Below are positions 1 through 6,610 of a stretch of 6,632 nt of DNA, piece by piece. Under the pieces are notes generated by a model. That model worked only from the letters and a program-made list of their open reading frames with translations, was not told the origin of the DNA and did no database searches. Source of the DNA: an uncultured Oscillospiraceae bacterium (GTDB taxonomy: Bacteria; Bacillota; Clostridia; Oscillospirales; Acutalibacteraceae); contig UQVI01000101.1 of NCBI GenBank assembly GCA_900544515.1, positions 1 through 6,632 on the forward strand, in the 5' to 3' direction. Each line of letters starts with the position of its first letter. The first letter of the stretch is position 1. The position numbers and the translations under genes are program-made.

Positions 1-44
1 TTTAACGCAATTATAGCTGAAAAGATAATGATTTTAAGCAACAC
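1..44 (-). CDS. Possible start of another gene, cut by the window edge
   Basis: Downstream of mutS2, a GTG at 42-44 opens a frame that stays open to base 1, reading MLLKIIIFSAIIAL-like residues (V/M, L, L, K, then hydrophobic), which would suit a signal peptide or membrane segment. GAGGTG lies about 10 nt upstream. Only 14 codons are visible, so this could be chance. No hairpin followed by a U run is seen between mutS2 and this point, so the operon may continue. Confidence 0.22.
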   Translation of the reverse strand, partial: MLLKIIIFSAIIAL

Positions 45-84
45 TTCGTTATCGCACCTCAGCTTTATGTCAGCAGGTCTTTGT

Positions 85-2454
85 TTATTTCACTTTTGCA
101 ATGGTAACACCGTTTTCACCCTCACCATATTTGCCAAGACGGTATTCTGAAATATTGGGGTGTGTTCTGAGGTAATCCGTTACCGCAGCTCGCAAAGCTC
201 CTGTGCCCTTTCCGTGAATAATGCGTATTTCCTCAATATTATTAAGAATGCATTTATCAATGAACAGGCTCAGCTCGCCCAGTGCCTCGTCAACCGTTTC
301 GCCCCTCATATCAATCTCCGTCTTAACATCCGCATCTGCACGTGAAGAGGTGCGGTAAACATTATGGCGTGTTGCCTTTGGCTTTTCCTTAGGCTTGTCA
401 AGAATCATAATATCAGACAGCTTAACGCGTGTTTTCAAAAGACCTGATTTAACAAGGAGCTTGTCACCAACCTCGACAACCTCACCCTCACCGATACCTT
501 TAATCACAATTCTGTCGCCGACCTTCGGCTCACGAGGGAGCTTGTAATCATAGTCCCAGTTATCTGCCAGCTCAGCAGGGTTAATCAGCTCATCCATTTC
601 ACCCATCTGCGATTTAACCGCACGGCGTGTTTTGCGTGCAATCTCAGTGGCGTTGGATTCATTCTGCTCTTTTTTCAGCTTTTCCAGTTCAAGAAGAAAT
701 TCGGAGGATTTACGCTTGGCAGCCTCAATAAGCTTTTCTGCCTCACGCTTTGCCTTGTCAAGCTCCCTCTTTTTCAGCGTTTCAATCTTGTCCTTTTCAG
801 ACTGTGCCTTTTCCTCAATTTTCTTTGCTCTTGCCGTCATTTCCTCTGCAACTTTTCTCTCATCTTCCAGAGCCTGACGCGAGCTTTCCAGCTTTTCCAA
901 GACGGATTCAAAATCACGATTGTCTGAATTGACAATGCTTTTTGCGTGCTCCACGACCGCCTTGTCCATACCGAGATGCTCGGAAATAGCAAAAGCGTTT
1001 GACCTGCCAGGAACACCAATTAGAAGCCTGTAGGTAGGTCTGAGTGTTTCCACATCAAATTCACAGCAGCCATTGCTTACACCCGGTGTATCAAGAGCAT
1101 ATGCCTTAAGCTCTGCATAATGGGTCGTAGCAGCAATAACCGCACCCTTTGAGCGTATATTTTCAATAACAGATACTGCAAGAGCTGCACCCTCAACAGG
1201 GTCTGTACCTGCTCCCAGTTCGTCAATCAGCACAAGTGACTTGCCGTCTGCCTTGCTCATAATATCAATAATATTCACCATATGGGATGAAAAGGTTGAA
1301 AGGGACTGTGCAATACTCTGCTCGTCGCCGATATCCACAAGTATTTTGTCAAAAACAGAAATGCGTGATCTGTCCGACGCAGGGATAAGCAGTCCGCACA
1401 TGGACATGGCGGTGAGCAGTCCCAGTGTTTTCAATGAAACGGTTTTACCGCCTGTATTCGGACCAGTGATTACAAGGGTATCATATTCGTCACCCAGCTT
1501 GATATCCGTAGGCACAACCTTTTTGGCATCAATCAGCGGATGACGTGCTTTTTTAATATGAATAATGCCTTCATTATTTAAAAGCGGCTTTGTGGCTTTC
1601 ATCTTATAAGCCAGGTGTGCCTTTGCAAAAATAAGGTTCAGCATAACTGCACTGTTAAAGGAATGCTTGATTGACTGTGCAAATTCCCCAGCCTCTGCAG
1701 ACAGTTCAAAAAGGATACGCATAATCTCATCACGTTCCTTGCCCTGCAGAACCTTAATATCATTATTTGCATCCACTACCGATGCAGGCTCAACAAAAAC
1801 CGTTGCACCTGTTGAGGATGTGTCGTGAACAAGGCCGGGAACATTTCCTCTGTTTTCAGCCTTTACAGGGACTACAAAGCGTCCGTTACGCTGTGTGACA
1901 ATTGCCTCCTGCAGATACTGCTGATAATGTGAGGAATGAATCATTGAATCGAGCTTTTCACGTATTGAATTTTCCTTTGACCTGATTTTTCTTCGTATAT
2001 CATTGAGCGTTTCTGACGCTTTATCCGATATCTCCTCTTCATTGATAATGCAGGTAAAGATTTTATTTTCAAGGTATTTATTTACGGTTATTCCCTCAAA
2101 AAAGAAATCCAGGCTTGTTCTCACACCGCTGCAATGATTATGCCATTCATCAAGTGTTCGCATAGAACGAAGGCAGTATGCAATATCAAGCAGCTCCTTA
2201 GGATTCAGTGAACCGCCTGCATTTGCTCTATGTAAAGGGTTGTTAACATTCTTAAGTCCTGAAAATGATGGTCCGCCAAAGCGTGCCAGCAGTGAAAATG
2301 CATCCTCCGTCTGTGTAAGCAGAAGTTCTGCCTCTGACATATCCGTGCTTGGTTTAAATTCCAGAGCAAGCTCCTTTGCATCATCACATGAACATTCATT
2401 GGCAAGCTTTTCTAAAATCAAATCCAGTTCAAGTGTTTTAAAATTTTTGTCCAT
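85..2454 (-). CDS. mutS2: MutS2 family ATPase with KOW-like and C-terminal Smr domains
   Basis: Cytoplasmic ABC-type ATPase of the MutS2 branch, 789 aa, the usual full length for the family. It lacks the N-terminal mismatch-recognition domain of MutS1. Visible order: clamp and core helices (about 1-300), ATPase with Walker A GPNTGGKT (331-338), DIGDEQSI (374-381), Walker B LVLIDELGAGTDP (407-419) and TTHY (443-446), a charged coiled coil (about 515-610), a small KOW/SH3-like domain (about 641-685) and a Smr domain (about 712-789) with DMRG (715-718) and HGKGTGALR (747-755). Family knowledge: MutS2 suppresses homologous recombination in some species, and in Bacillus subtilis it binds and splits collided ribosomes; Smr can have nuclease activity. 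Which role applies here cannot be seen from sequence. The ATG overlaps the recO stop (TAATG), with AAAGGA at 2463-2468 as ribosome binding site. All key motifs are intact; the Smr motif reads IDMRG where LDLRG is usual, a mild change. Confidence 0.97.
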   Translation of the reverse strand: MDKNFKTLELDLILEKLANECSCDDAKELALEFKPSTDMSEAELLLTQTEDAFSLLARFGGPSFSGLKNVNNPLHRANAGGSLNPKELLDIAYCLRSMRTLDEWHNHCSGVRTSLDFFFEGITVNKYLENKIFTCIINEEEISDKASETLNDIRRKIRSKENSIREKLDSMIHSSHYQQYLQEAIVTQRNGRFVVPVKAENRGNVPGLVHDTSSTGATVFVEPASVVDANNDIKVLQGKERDEIMRILFELSAEAGEFAQSIKHSFNSAVMLNLIFAKAHLAYKMKATKPLLNNEGIIHIKKARHPLIDAKKVVPTDIKLGDEYDTLVITGPNTGGKTVSLKTLGLLTAMSMCGLLIPASDRSRISVFDKILVDIGDEQSIAQSLSTFSSHMVNIIDIMSKADGKSLVLIDELGAGTDPVEGAALAVSVIENIRSKGAVIAATTHYAELKAYALDTPGVSNGCCEFDVETLRPTYRLLIGVPGRSNAFAISEHLGMDKAVVEHAKSIVNSDNRDFESVLEKLESSRQALEDERKVAEEMTARAKKIEEKAQSEKDKIETLKKRELDKAKREAEKLIEAAKRKSSEFLLELEKLKKEQNESNATEIARKTRRAVKSQMGEMDELINPAELADNWDYDYKLPREPKVGDRIVIKGIGEGEVVEVGDKLLVKSGLLKTRVKLSDIMILDKPKEKPKATRHNVYRTSSRADADVKTEIDMRGETVDEALGELSLFIDKCILNNIEEIRIIHGKGTGALRAAVTDYLRTHPNISEYRLGKYGEGENGVTIAKVK

Positions 2455-3188
2455 TATAGTATTCCTTTGTAAAATTCAAGGGTGGGTAATTTTCTTTGCA
2501 GGCGTGTTAAAAGATATTTTTCACAGATATCGGATAACAGCCTTATATTTTCCTCCGACAGGGAAAAGAAAAATATTTTCTTCGGTTCGGTAAGACAGAT
2601 AAAACGTATAGCCGTAATCACATTTTTAGGGCAGACAATTGCCCCAGCCTTGCCGCAGTTTTCACAGTAAATACAGCCGTCAAGAGTATCAAAATACATC
2701 ACATCTGTTTCATAAACCGAGCAATTTGCACAGGCAAGGATATTCGGCATATAACCGCTCAGAGACAGAAAACGCATCTCAACAACTGCTTTGATGATGC
2801 GTATATCCTTATTGCTGTTGCACAGCAGGTGCAGTGCATTGAGAAGTACAGACAGCATTTCAGGTGCAGGCTGCTCCTCCTCTGCCAGCTCATAAGCAAG
2901 CTGAGCAAAATACTGTGCAACCGCAAGCCGTTCAATATCCTTTCTTAAATCAAAAAACACCTCAATGGGAGAGGCATTGTCTACTGAAAAGGCATCGCGT
3001 CCGCGATAAAGTGAAAAATCAGAATAAGCAAAAAGGGATGTAGAGGAGGCAAGCCTGTTCTTCACCTGCTTGGCACCTCTGACGAACGCACGCACAAGTC
3101 CGTAATCAGCAGTAAGGAGAGTAACTAAACGGTCACTCTCCCCTATTGTCTGTTCTCTGATTACTAAACCCTTGGTTGCTGTCCCCAT
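2454..3188 (-). CDS. recO: DNA repair protein RecO
   Basis: Recombination mediator of the RecFOR pathway. With RecR it helps load RecA onto SSB-coated single-stranded DNA and anneals complementary strands. The protein is 244 aa, normal for Firmicutes. The N-terminal OB fold begins with KGLVIREQTIGESDRLVTL (6-24), close to the family pattern, which fixes the start at or very near this ATG. The middle is helical, and a four-cysteine zinc site CxxC...CxxC (C153, C156, C175, C178; an extra C172 lies beside it) is present as in Gram-positive RecO. The ATG lies inside the upstream YqzL-like gene (56-nt overlap, different frame); AAGG about 10 nt upstream could serve as ribosome binding site. The stop overlaps the mutS2 start. 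Position directly after era is classic for recO. Confidence 0.95.
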   Translation of the reverse strand: MGTATKGLVIREQTIGESDRLVTLLTADYGLVRAFVRGAKQVKNRLASSTSLFAYSDFSLYRGRDAFSVDNASPIEVFFDLRKDIERLAVAQYFAQLAYELAEEEQPAPEMLSVLLNALHLLCNSNKDIRIIKAVVEMRFLSLSGYMPNILACANCSVYETDVMYFDTLDGCIYCENCGKAGAIVCPKNVITAIRFICLTEPKKIFFFSLSEENIRLLSDICEKYLLTRLQRKLPTLEFYKGIL

Positions 3189-3276
3189 TCTGCTCTGCCT
3201 TTTCGTGTTCCTTATAATTCAAATAGTCACTGACTGACCCTGAACGCCAGAAGCTCAGCCATTCTTTGTAATCCAT
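3133..3276 (-). CDS. yqzL: YqzL-like small protein, 47 aa
   Basis: A short gene between era and recO. It starts at ATG 3276 and ends at TGA 3133-3135. The protein begins MDYKEWLSFWRSGSVSDYL, continues NYKEHEKAEQ, and ends in a polar, probably disordered Gln/Asn-rich tail. Small YqzL-family proteins of about 40-50 aa with a W..F...G.V..YL.YKE pattern occur at exactly this place, between era and recO, in many Firmicutes; their function is unknown. Identification rests on that remembered pattern plus location, not on a search. A GGCGGTG stretch at 3283-3289 lies 6 nt before the ATG and may be its ribosome binding site, but it is also one arm of the inverted repeat in the gap. The last 56 nt overlap recO in another frame, so the tail composition is constrained by conserved RecO residues. 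Confidence 0.75.
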   Translation of the reverse strand: MDYKEWLSFWRSGSVSDYLNYKEHEKAEQNGDSNQGFSNQRTDNRGE

Positions 3277-3278
3277 AG

Positions 3279-3361
3279 TATACACCGCCGTTAAAATGTC
3301 AGAGCTGATAAAATACTTTAACTCTGCCCTGCTTTAATATTTTATCCTATGGCGGTATATA
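3279..3361 (-). promoter_or_regulatory. Long-armed inverted repeat in the era-yqzL gap, masking the yqzL ribosome binding site
   Basis: In the transcript, 3361-3351 (UAUAUACCGCC) can pair with 3289-3279 (GGCGGUGUAUA): 11 consecutive pairs including one G-U. Inside it 3346-3338 (GATAAAATA sense of the + arm at 3307-3315) forms a second perfect 9-bp arm pair, 3307-3315 with 3338-3346, leaving a 22-nt loop and an unequal internal loop (4 nt against 17 nt). A competing 6-bp option pairs 3317-3322 with 3290-3295. The 3' outer arm contains the GGCGG ahead of the yqzL ATG, so the fold would hide that site. No run of U follows the stem, so it is not a standard intrinsic terminator. An RNA processing site or a translational control element is an inference. 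Confidence 0.5.
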
Positions 3362-3375
3362 AAATTTGTGTTAAA

Positions 3376-4263
3376 TTAATCCAATCCGAAATTGTGGATA
3401 AGTCCTTCACGATTACGCCAGTCAAGCTTAACCTTTACCCAGCAGTGCAGGTTGACCTTAATCTGGAAAAAGCTTTCCAGATCCTGCCTTGCAAAGGTTG
3501 AAACCTTTTTGAGCATTGCACCGTGTTTACCGATAACCATTCCCTTATGGCTTTCACGCTCGCAGTAAATCGTTGCGTCAATATCCAGTATGTCCTTATC
3601 CTCACGTTCGCTCATTTTTTCAACTGCAACCGCAATGCCGTGAGGTATCTCCTTATCCATAAGACGAAGAATTTTTTCACGTATAATTTCAGCAGCCAGA
3701 ACTCTTTCCGGCTGATCGGTCAGTGTATCATCTGGAAAAAAATGCGGTGACTCAAAAGCAAGCTTGTCAAGCTCTGCCTTAAGCTCATCCACATTATCAC
3801 CCTCAGTGGCACTGACAGGCACAACTGCCTGAAAATCAAAAAGCGATGTCAGATAAACGATTCTGTTCAAAAGTTCCTCTTTATCCTTAATCATATCAAT
3901 CTTATTGATAGCAAGGATAACAGGCATTTTCTGCTTTCTGAACATTTCAAGAAGCTGCATTTCCTGCTCATTGAGTTCGCCCTTCGGCTCTGTCAGAAAC
4001 AGGCAGGCATCCACACCGCCTACGGTATCTCCCACAGCCTCATTCATTTTTTCGCCGAGCTTATTATGCGGTCTGTGAAAACCGGGTGTATCCGTAAAAA
4101 CAAGCTGTGTTTCACCCTCCGTCAGCACACCCATAATTTTTGTACGTGTGGTCTGCGGCTTGGATGAAACGATTGCAATCTTCTGTCCGAGTATTTTATT
4201 AAGTATAGAGGACTTGCCTACATTCGGCTTGCCCACAATTGCTATAAAAGCAGTTTTTGTCAT
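3376..4263 (-). CDS. era: GTPase Era, 30S ribosomal subunit maturation factor
   Basis: Essential-type GTPase that binds the 3' end of 16S rRNA and acts late in small-subunit assembly. It is 295 aa, standard length. The GTPase domain has G1 GKPNVGKS (11-18), the G2 region PQTTRTK (36-42), G3 DTPG (58-61), G4 NKID (120-123) and G5 SA (151-152). The linker carries PERVLAAEIIREKIL (185-199), a strong Era signature, and the C-terminal KH RNA-binding domain has VIGKHGAMLKKV (243-254) with its GxxG loop at 245-248. All key residues are present. The start overlaps the ybeY stop as TAATG, with GGGAG at 4271-4275 giving a 7-nt spacing. In many Firmicutes dgkA and cdd lie between ybeY and era; here they are absent. 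The stop is followed by a 99-nt gap, the only real gap in the operon. Confidence 0.98.
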   Translation of the reverse strand: MTKTAFIAIVGKPNVGKSSILNKILGQKIAIVSSKPQTTRTKIMGVLTEGETQLVFTDTPGFHRPHNKLGEKMNEAVGDTVGGVDACLFLTEPKGELNEQEMQLLEMFRKQKMPVILAINKIDMIKDKEELLNRIVYLTSLFDFQAVVPVSATEGDNVDELKAELDKLAFESPHFFPDDTLTDQPERVLAAEIIREKILRLMDKEIPHGIAVAVEKMSEREDKDILDIDATIYCERESHKGMVIGKHGAMLKKVSTFARQDLESFFQIKVNLHCWVKVKLDWRNREGLIHNFGLD

Positions 4264-4766
4264 TATTCGTCTCCCATATAGTAGCTGTTATTTCTCTTCC
4301 AGCCAATCTGCGTCAGAACGGTCTCTTCCTTTTCTCTCATATGTACTTCCTCAAGTCCGCCGTTTTCGTGGTCATATCCAAGAAGATGAAGCATGGAGTG
4401 AACGGTTAAAAAGCCGATTTCACGCTGAAGAGGATGATTATAAAGCTCAGCCTGTTCAAAAGCCTTTTCCATAGAAATAACAATATCACCGAGCATTTTT
4501 GCACCTGTGTCCATATTCACATCGTACTCGCCGTTTTCACCCAAAGGAAAAGACAGCACATCTGTTTCCTTATCAATATTACGGTACTGGCTGTTAAGCT
4601 CACGTATCTGCTCATTGTTAACAAAACGAACACTCACCTCAGCAGAGCCTTCAAAATTCTCAAGCTCCAGCACTGCGTGACAGCAGCGTCTTATTAACAT
4701 ACGGATACCTGAGGGTACTTTTACATCTTTCTGATCGTTTGAAATAATTACTTTTACTGAATCCAT
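4263..4766 (-). CDS. ybeY: Endoribonuclease YbeY (rRNA maturation RNase)
   Basis: Single-strand-specific metallo-endoribonuclease family involved in 16S rRNA 3' end maturation and 70S quality control. It is 167 aa, within the normal range. The zinc-binding signature H-x3-H-x5-H is seen as VHSMLHLLGYDH, with H123, H127 and H133. The upstream conserved core ELNSQYRNIDKETDVLSFP (56-74) includes R62, equivalent to the conserved arginine of the family, and the TDVLSFP strand. The start overlaps the phoH stop (TAATG). A strong AAGGAGG lies within the phoH tail, about 13 nt upstream, which is long, so part of the translation probably comes from ribosomes finishing phoH. Location between phoH and era matches its function in ribosome maturation. 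Confidence 0.97.
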   Translation of the reverse strand: MDSVKVIISNDQKDVKVPSGIRMLIRRCCHAVLELENFEGSAEVSVRFVNNEQIRELNSQYRNIDKETDVLSFPLGENGEYDVNMDTGAKMLGDIVISMEKAFEQAELYNHPLQREIGFLTVHSMLHLLGYDHENGGLEEVHMREKEETVLTQIGWKRNNSYYMGDE

Positions 4767-5731
4767 TACTTACTCTTTTCCTCCTTCTCATATTTTTCAT
4801 ATGCATTTACAATATCCTGAACCAGCTTGTGACGTACAACATCCTTCTGATTGAATTTACATATGGATATATCATCAACATCTCTCAGGATATGCATAAC
4901 CTTTTTCAGTCCCGACTTTTTACCATCAGGCAAATCTATCTGTGTTACATCGCCTGTGATTACCATCTTTGAACGGAAGCCCAGACGTGTTAAAAACATT
5001 TTCATCTGCTCAGGTGTTGTATTCTGCGCCTCATCCAGAATAATGAAGCTGTCATCAAGCGTACGGCCTCTCATATAGGCAAGCGGTGCAACCTCAATTG
5101 CACCTCTCTCCTGATAACGCTGAAAATTCTCCGCACCGAGCATATCAAAAAGTGCATCATAAAGCGGTCTCAGGTATGGGTCAACCTTGCTCTGTAAATC
5201 ACCGGGAAGAAAGCCCAGCTTTTCACCTGCCTCAACCGCAGGGCGTGTCAGAATAATTCTGTTCACCTCTTTGGCCCTGAATGCAGTAACTGCCATTGCA
5301 ACGGCAAGATATGTCTTACCTGTACCTGCAGGTCCGATGCCAAAGGTAATTGTATTCTCCCTGATTGACTCGCAATACTTTTTCTGTCCTAAGGTTTTCG
5401 GTTTAACAGGTCTGCCCTTTGAGGTAATACATATTGAGTCGGAAGTCATTGTGTTCAGCTTATCCTCATTGCCCTCATTGACAAGTGAAATAACATATCT
5501 CACATTCTGATCTGAAAGACTTTCTCCCTTGCCGATTAAAACAAGCAATGAGTTCAGTGCTCTGACTGCCCTTGAAACATTTTCAGCATCGCCCACGACC
5601 TTAAGGTCCGTACCGCGTGAAATAATGGACACACCATATTCACGCTCTATTAACTTGACATTTTCATCGAAGCTGCCAAACAGACTTACTGCCTGATCCA
5701 GCGCCTCAAATTCAATTATCTGTTCAATCAT
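4766..5731 (-). CDS. phoH: PhoH family ATPase (PhoH/PhoL/YbeZ type)
   Basis: Cytoplasmic P-loop ATPase of the PhoH/YbeZ group, 321 aa, typical length. The N-terminal part (about 15-65) has the KH-like fold region of the family (LFGSFDENVKLIEREYGVSI). The ATPase core shows Walker A GPAGTGKT (133-140), LTRPAVEAGEKLGFLPGDLQ (161-180), Walker B FIILDEAQN (229-237) and the TGD motif (259-261), which resemble the helicase superfamily 1 core. YbeZ of Escherichia coli associates with YbeY, and related proteins have RNA helicase-like activity; the phosphate-starvation name reflects E. coli history and need not apply here. The start is an ATG overlapping the upstream CBS-protein stop by 8 nt (ATGATTGA), with only a weak AGAGAAG ahead, which suggests coupling to the upstream gene. 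Confidence 0.96.
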   Translation of the reverse strand: MIEQIIEFEALDQAVSLFGSFDENVKLIEREYGVSIISRGTDLKVVGDAENVSRAVRALNSLLVLIGKGESLSDQNVRYVISLVNEGNEDKLNTMTSDSICITSKGRPVKPKTLGQKKYCESIRENTITFGIGPAGTGKTYLAVAMAVTAFRAKEVNRIILTRPAVEAGEKLGFLPGDLQSKVDPYLRPLYDALFDMLGAENFQRYQERGAIEVAPLAYMRGRTLDDSFIILDEAQNTTPEQMKMFLTRLGFRSKMVITGDVTQIDLPDGKKSGLKKVMHILRDVDDISICKFNQKDVVRHKLVQDIVNAYEKYEKEEKSK

Positions 5732-6527
5732 TGTTCTTCTCTACTTTAATTTTTTCTATTCTTCTTTCGTCAACCTCTAAAACAGTGAATGTGAGATTGT
5801 TATATACTGCAACCTCATTTTCCCCTGTGGGAAGATAGCCAAGAAGATTGATTACAAAACCTGCAAGAGTATCATAATCGCCCTCAGGAAATTCTATATC
5901 AAGTACCTTTTCAACCTCGTCAATATCAGCCACGCCGTCAAAGGTAAAGGTTTTTTCATCTATTTGTGTTACAAGTTCCTCTTCCTTATCATACTCATCA
6001 CGGATATTACCCACGATACTTTCAAGCACATCTTCCATTGTAACAATTCCGGCAGTCCCGCCGTACTCATCAACAACAATAGCAAGCATGACTCTTGTTT
6101 CAGTCATCTGTGCAAACAGCTTTCCGCACGGTATAGTTTCAGGAACAAAAAGAGGTTTTCTAATATAGTCCGCTATTTTGTCATCAGCAGTAATTTTGCT
6201 TCCTACAAATTTAAGCAAATCCTTTACATATATTATACCGCAGATATCATCAAGATCTTCATTGAAAACAGGTATTCTTGACCGCCCATGCTCTATGGAT
6301 ATCTTAATCACATTTTCAAGTGAATCATCTATTTCAACTGCATCAACATCTGTACGGTGAGTCATGATATCGCCGGCATTTAAATCATCAAATTCAAAGA
6401 TATTATTAATCATTTCCCTTTGATTTTTTTCCAGCTCGCCAACCTGTTCATCACCTTCAACAAGTTGTTTAATCTCTTCCTCAGTTGAACTTTCTTTTTT
6501 AAAAAATCTTAATAGACCACTGCCCAT
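5724..6527 (-). CDS. CBS-pair and CorC/HlyC C-terminal domain protein, soluble (CorC/YbeX-like)
   Basis: Predicted cytoplasmic protein of 267 aa from the ATG at 6527. A basic, hydrophobic N-terminus (GLLRFFKK) is followed by STEEEIKQLV and REMINNIFEFDDLNAGDIMT, the linker that precedes the CBS pair in CorC/HlyC proteins. CBS1 spans about 54-113 and CBS2 about 121-175 with DEYGGTAGIVTMEDVLE (153-169). The CorC_HlyC transporter-associated domain covers about 185-263 with DYDTLAGFVINLLGYLPTGE (217-236). No transmembrane DUF21/CNNM domain precedes it, as in E. coli CorC/YbeX. CBS pairs bind adenosine nucleotides; proposed roles are Mg/Co efflux and, for YbeX, ribosome metabolism. Start choice: a TTG at 6545 is in frame, but the strong GGAGG (6539-6543) overlaps that TTG and lies 11 nt before the ATG, favouring 6527. 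The frame stays open upstream to the adapter, so a longer product cut by the contig end is not fully excluded. Confidence 0.9.
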   Translation of the reverse strand: MGSGLLRFFKKESSTEEEIKQLVEGDEQVGELEKNQREMINNIFEFDDLNAGDIMTHRTDVDAVEIDDSLENVIKISIEHGRSRIPVFNEDLDDICGIIYVKDLLKFVGSKITADDKIADYIRKPLFVPETIPCGKLFAQMTETRVMLAIVVDEYGGTAGIVTMEDVLESIVGNIRDEYDKEEELVTQIDEKTFTFDGVADIDEVEKVLDIEFPEGDYDTLAGFVINLLGYLPTGENEVAVYNNLTFTVLEVDERRIEKIKVEKNND

Positions 6528-6538
6528 AAAGGCATATA

Positions 6539-6543
6539 CCTCC
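6539..6543 (-). promoter_or_regulatory. Ribosome binding site of the CBS/CorC gene
   Basis: A perfect GGAGG on the minus strand, 11 nt before the ATG at 6527. It overlaps the alternative TTG start at 6545, which therefore cannot use it. This decides the start in favour of 6527. A closer ATG at 6535-6537 (about 3-4 nt from GGAGG) is in another frame and reaches a stop after eight codons. Confidence 0.65.
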
Positions 6544-6549
6544 AAATGC

Positions 6550-6581
6550 AGCAGATAGCTGTATACATGTACAGTACTGCT
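6550..6581 (-). promoter_or_regulatory. Nested dyad with CTGT-N8-ACAG core, upstream of the operon's first gene
   Basis: Outer arms AGCAG/CTGCT (6577-6581 and 6550-6554) enclose inner arms CTGTA/TACAG (6570-6574 and 6559-6563) with a 6-nt centre. The inner part, 6559-6574, has the CTGT-N8-ACAG form of an operator. It may be a repressor site or a leader hairpin; the sequence alone does not separate these. It sits between an AT-rich stretch and the GGAGG of the CBS/CorC gene. Confidence 0.35.
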
Positions 6582-6603
6582 AATATATAATATTTTACTG
6601 TAT

Positions 6604-6609
6604 ATTATA
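6604..6609 (-). promoter_or_regulatory. Possible -10 promoter element
   Basis: A perfect TATAAT on the minus strand within a very AT-rich stretch (6582-6610) ahead of the first gene. Its -35 partner would lie beyond the genomic end, where adapter sequence begins, so the promoter cannot be confirmed. Other -10-like matches, such as TATATT near 6583-6588, are also possible, and hits by chance are common in such AT-rich DNA. Confidence 0.25.
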
Positions 6610-6610
6610 T

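Noticed and set aside
632..877. Ser/Phe-rich + strand open frame of 81 codons
   Set aside because: It is the antisense image of the Lys/Glu-rich coiled coil of MutS2, which gives Ser/Phe/Leu runs by complementarity.
1241..1543. 100-codon open frame on the + strand inside mutS2
   Set aside because: It is antisense to the conserved MutS2 ATPase core, has no recognisable domain or convincing ribosome binding site, and is explained by codon use of the true gene.
2240..2593. 117-codon + strand open frame across the recO/mutS2 junction
   Set aside because: Serine-rich low-complexity translation antisense to two well-conserved genes; a shadow frame.
3279..3361. Rho-independent terminator after era
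   Set aside because: The stem is not followed by a U run on the minus strand and the downstream yqzL ATG comes at once, so read-through into recO is more likely.
3338..3375. Separate promoter for yqzL-recO in the AT-rich gap (TAAAAT-like -10)
   Set aside because: No -35-like hexamer is found at a suitable distance; the AT-rich bases are better explained as arms of the inverted repeat.
6495..6506. T6A6 run near the start of the CBS gene as a possible frameshift site
   Set aside because: It encodes FFKK in a frame that continues normally, there is no overlapping product in the shifted frame, and nothing suggests a stimulatory structure.
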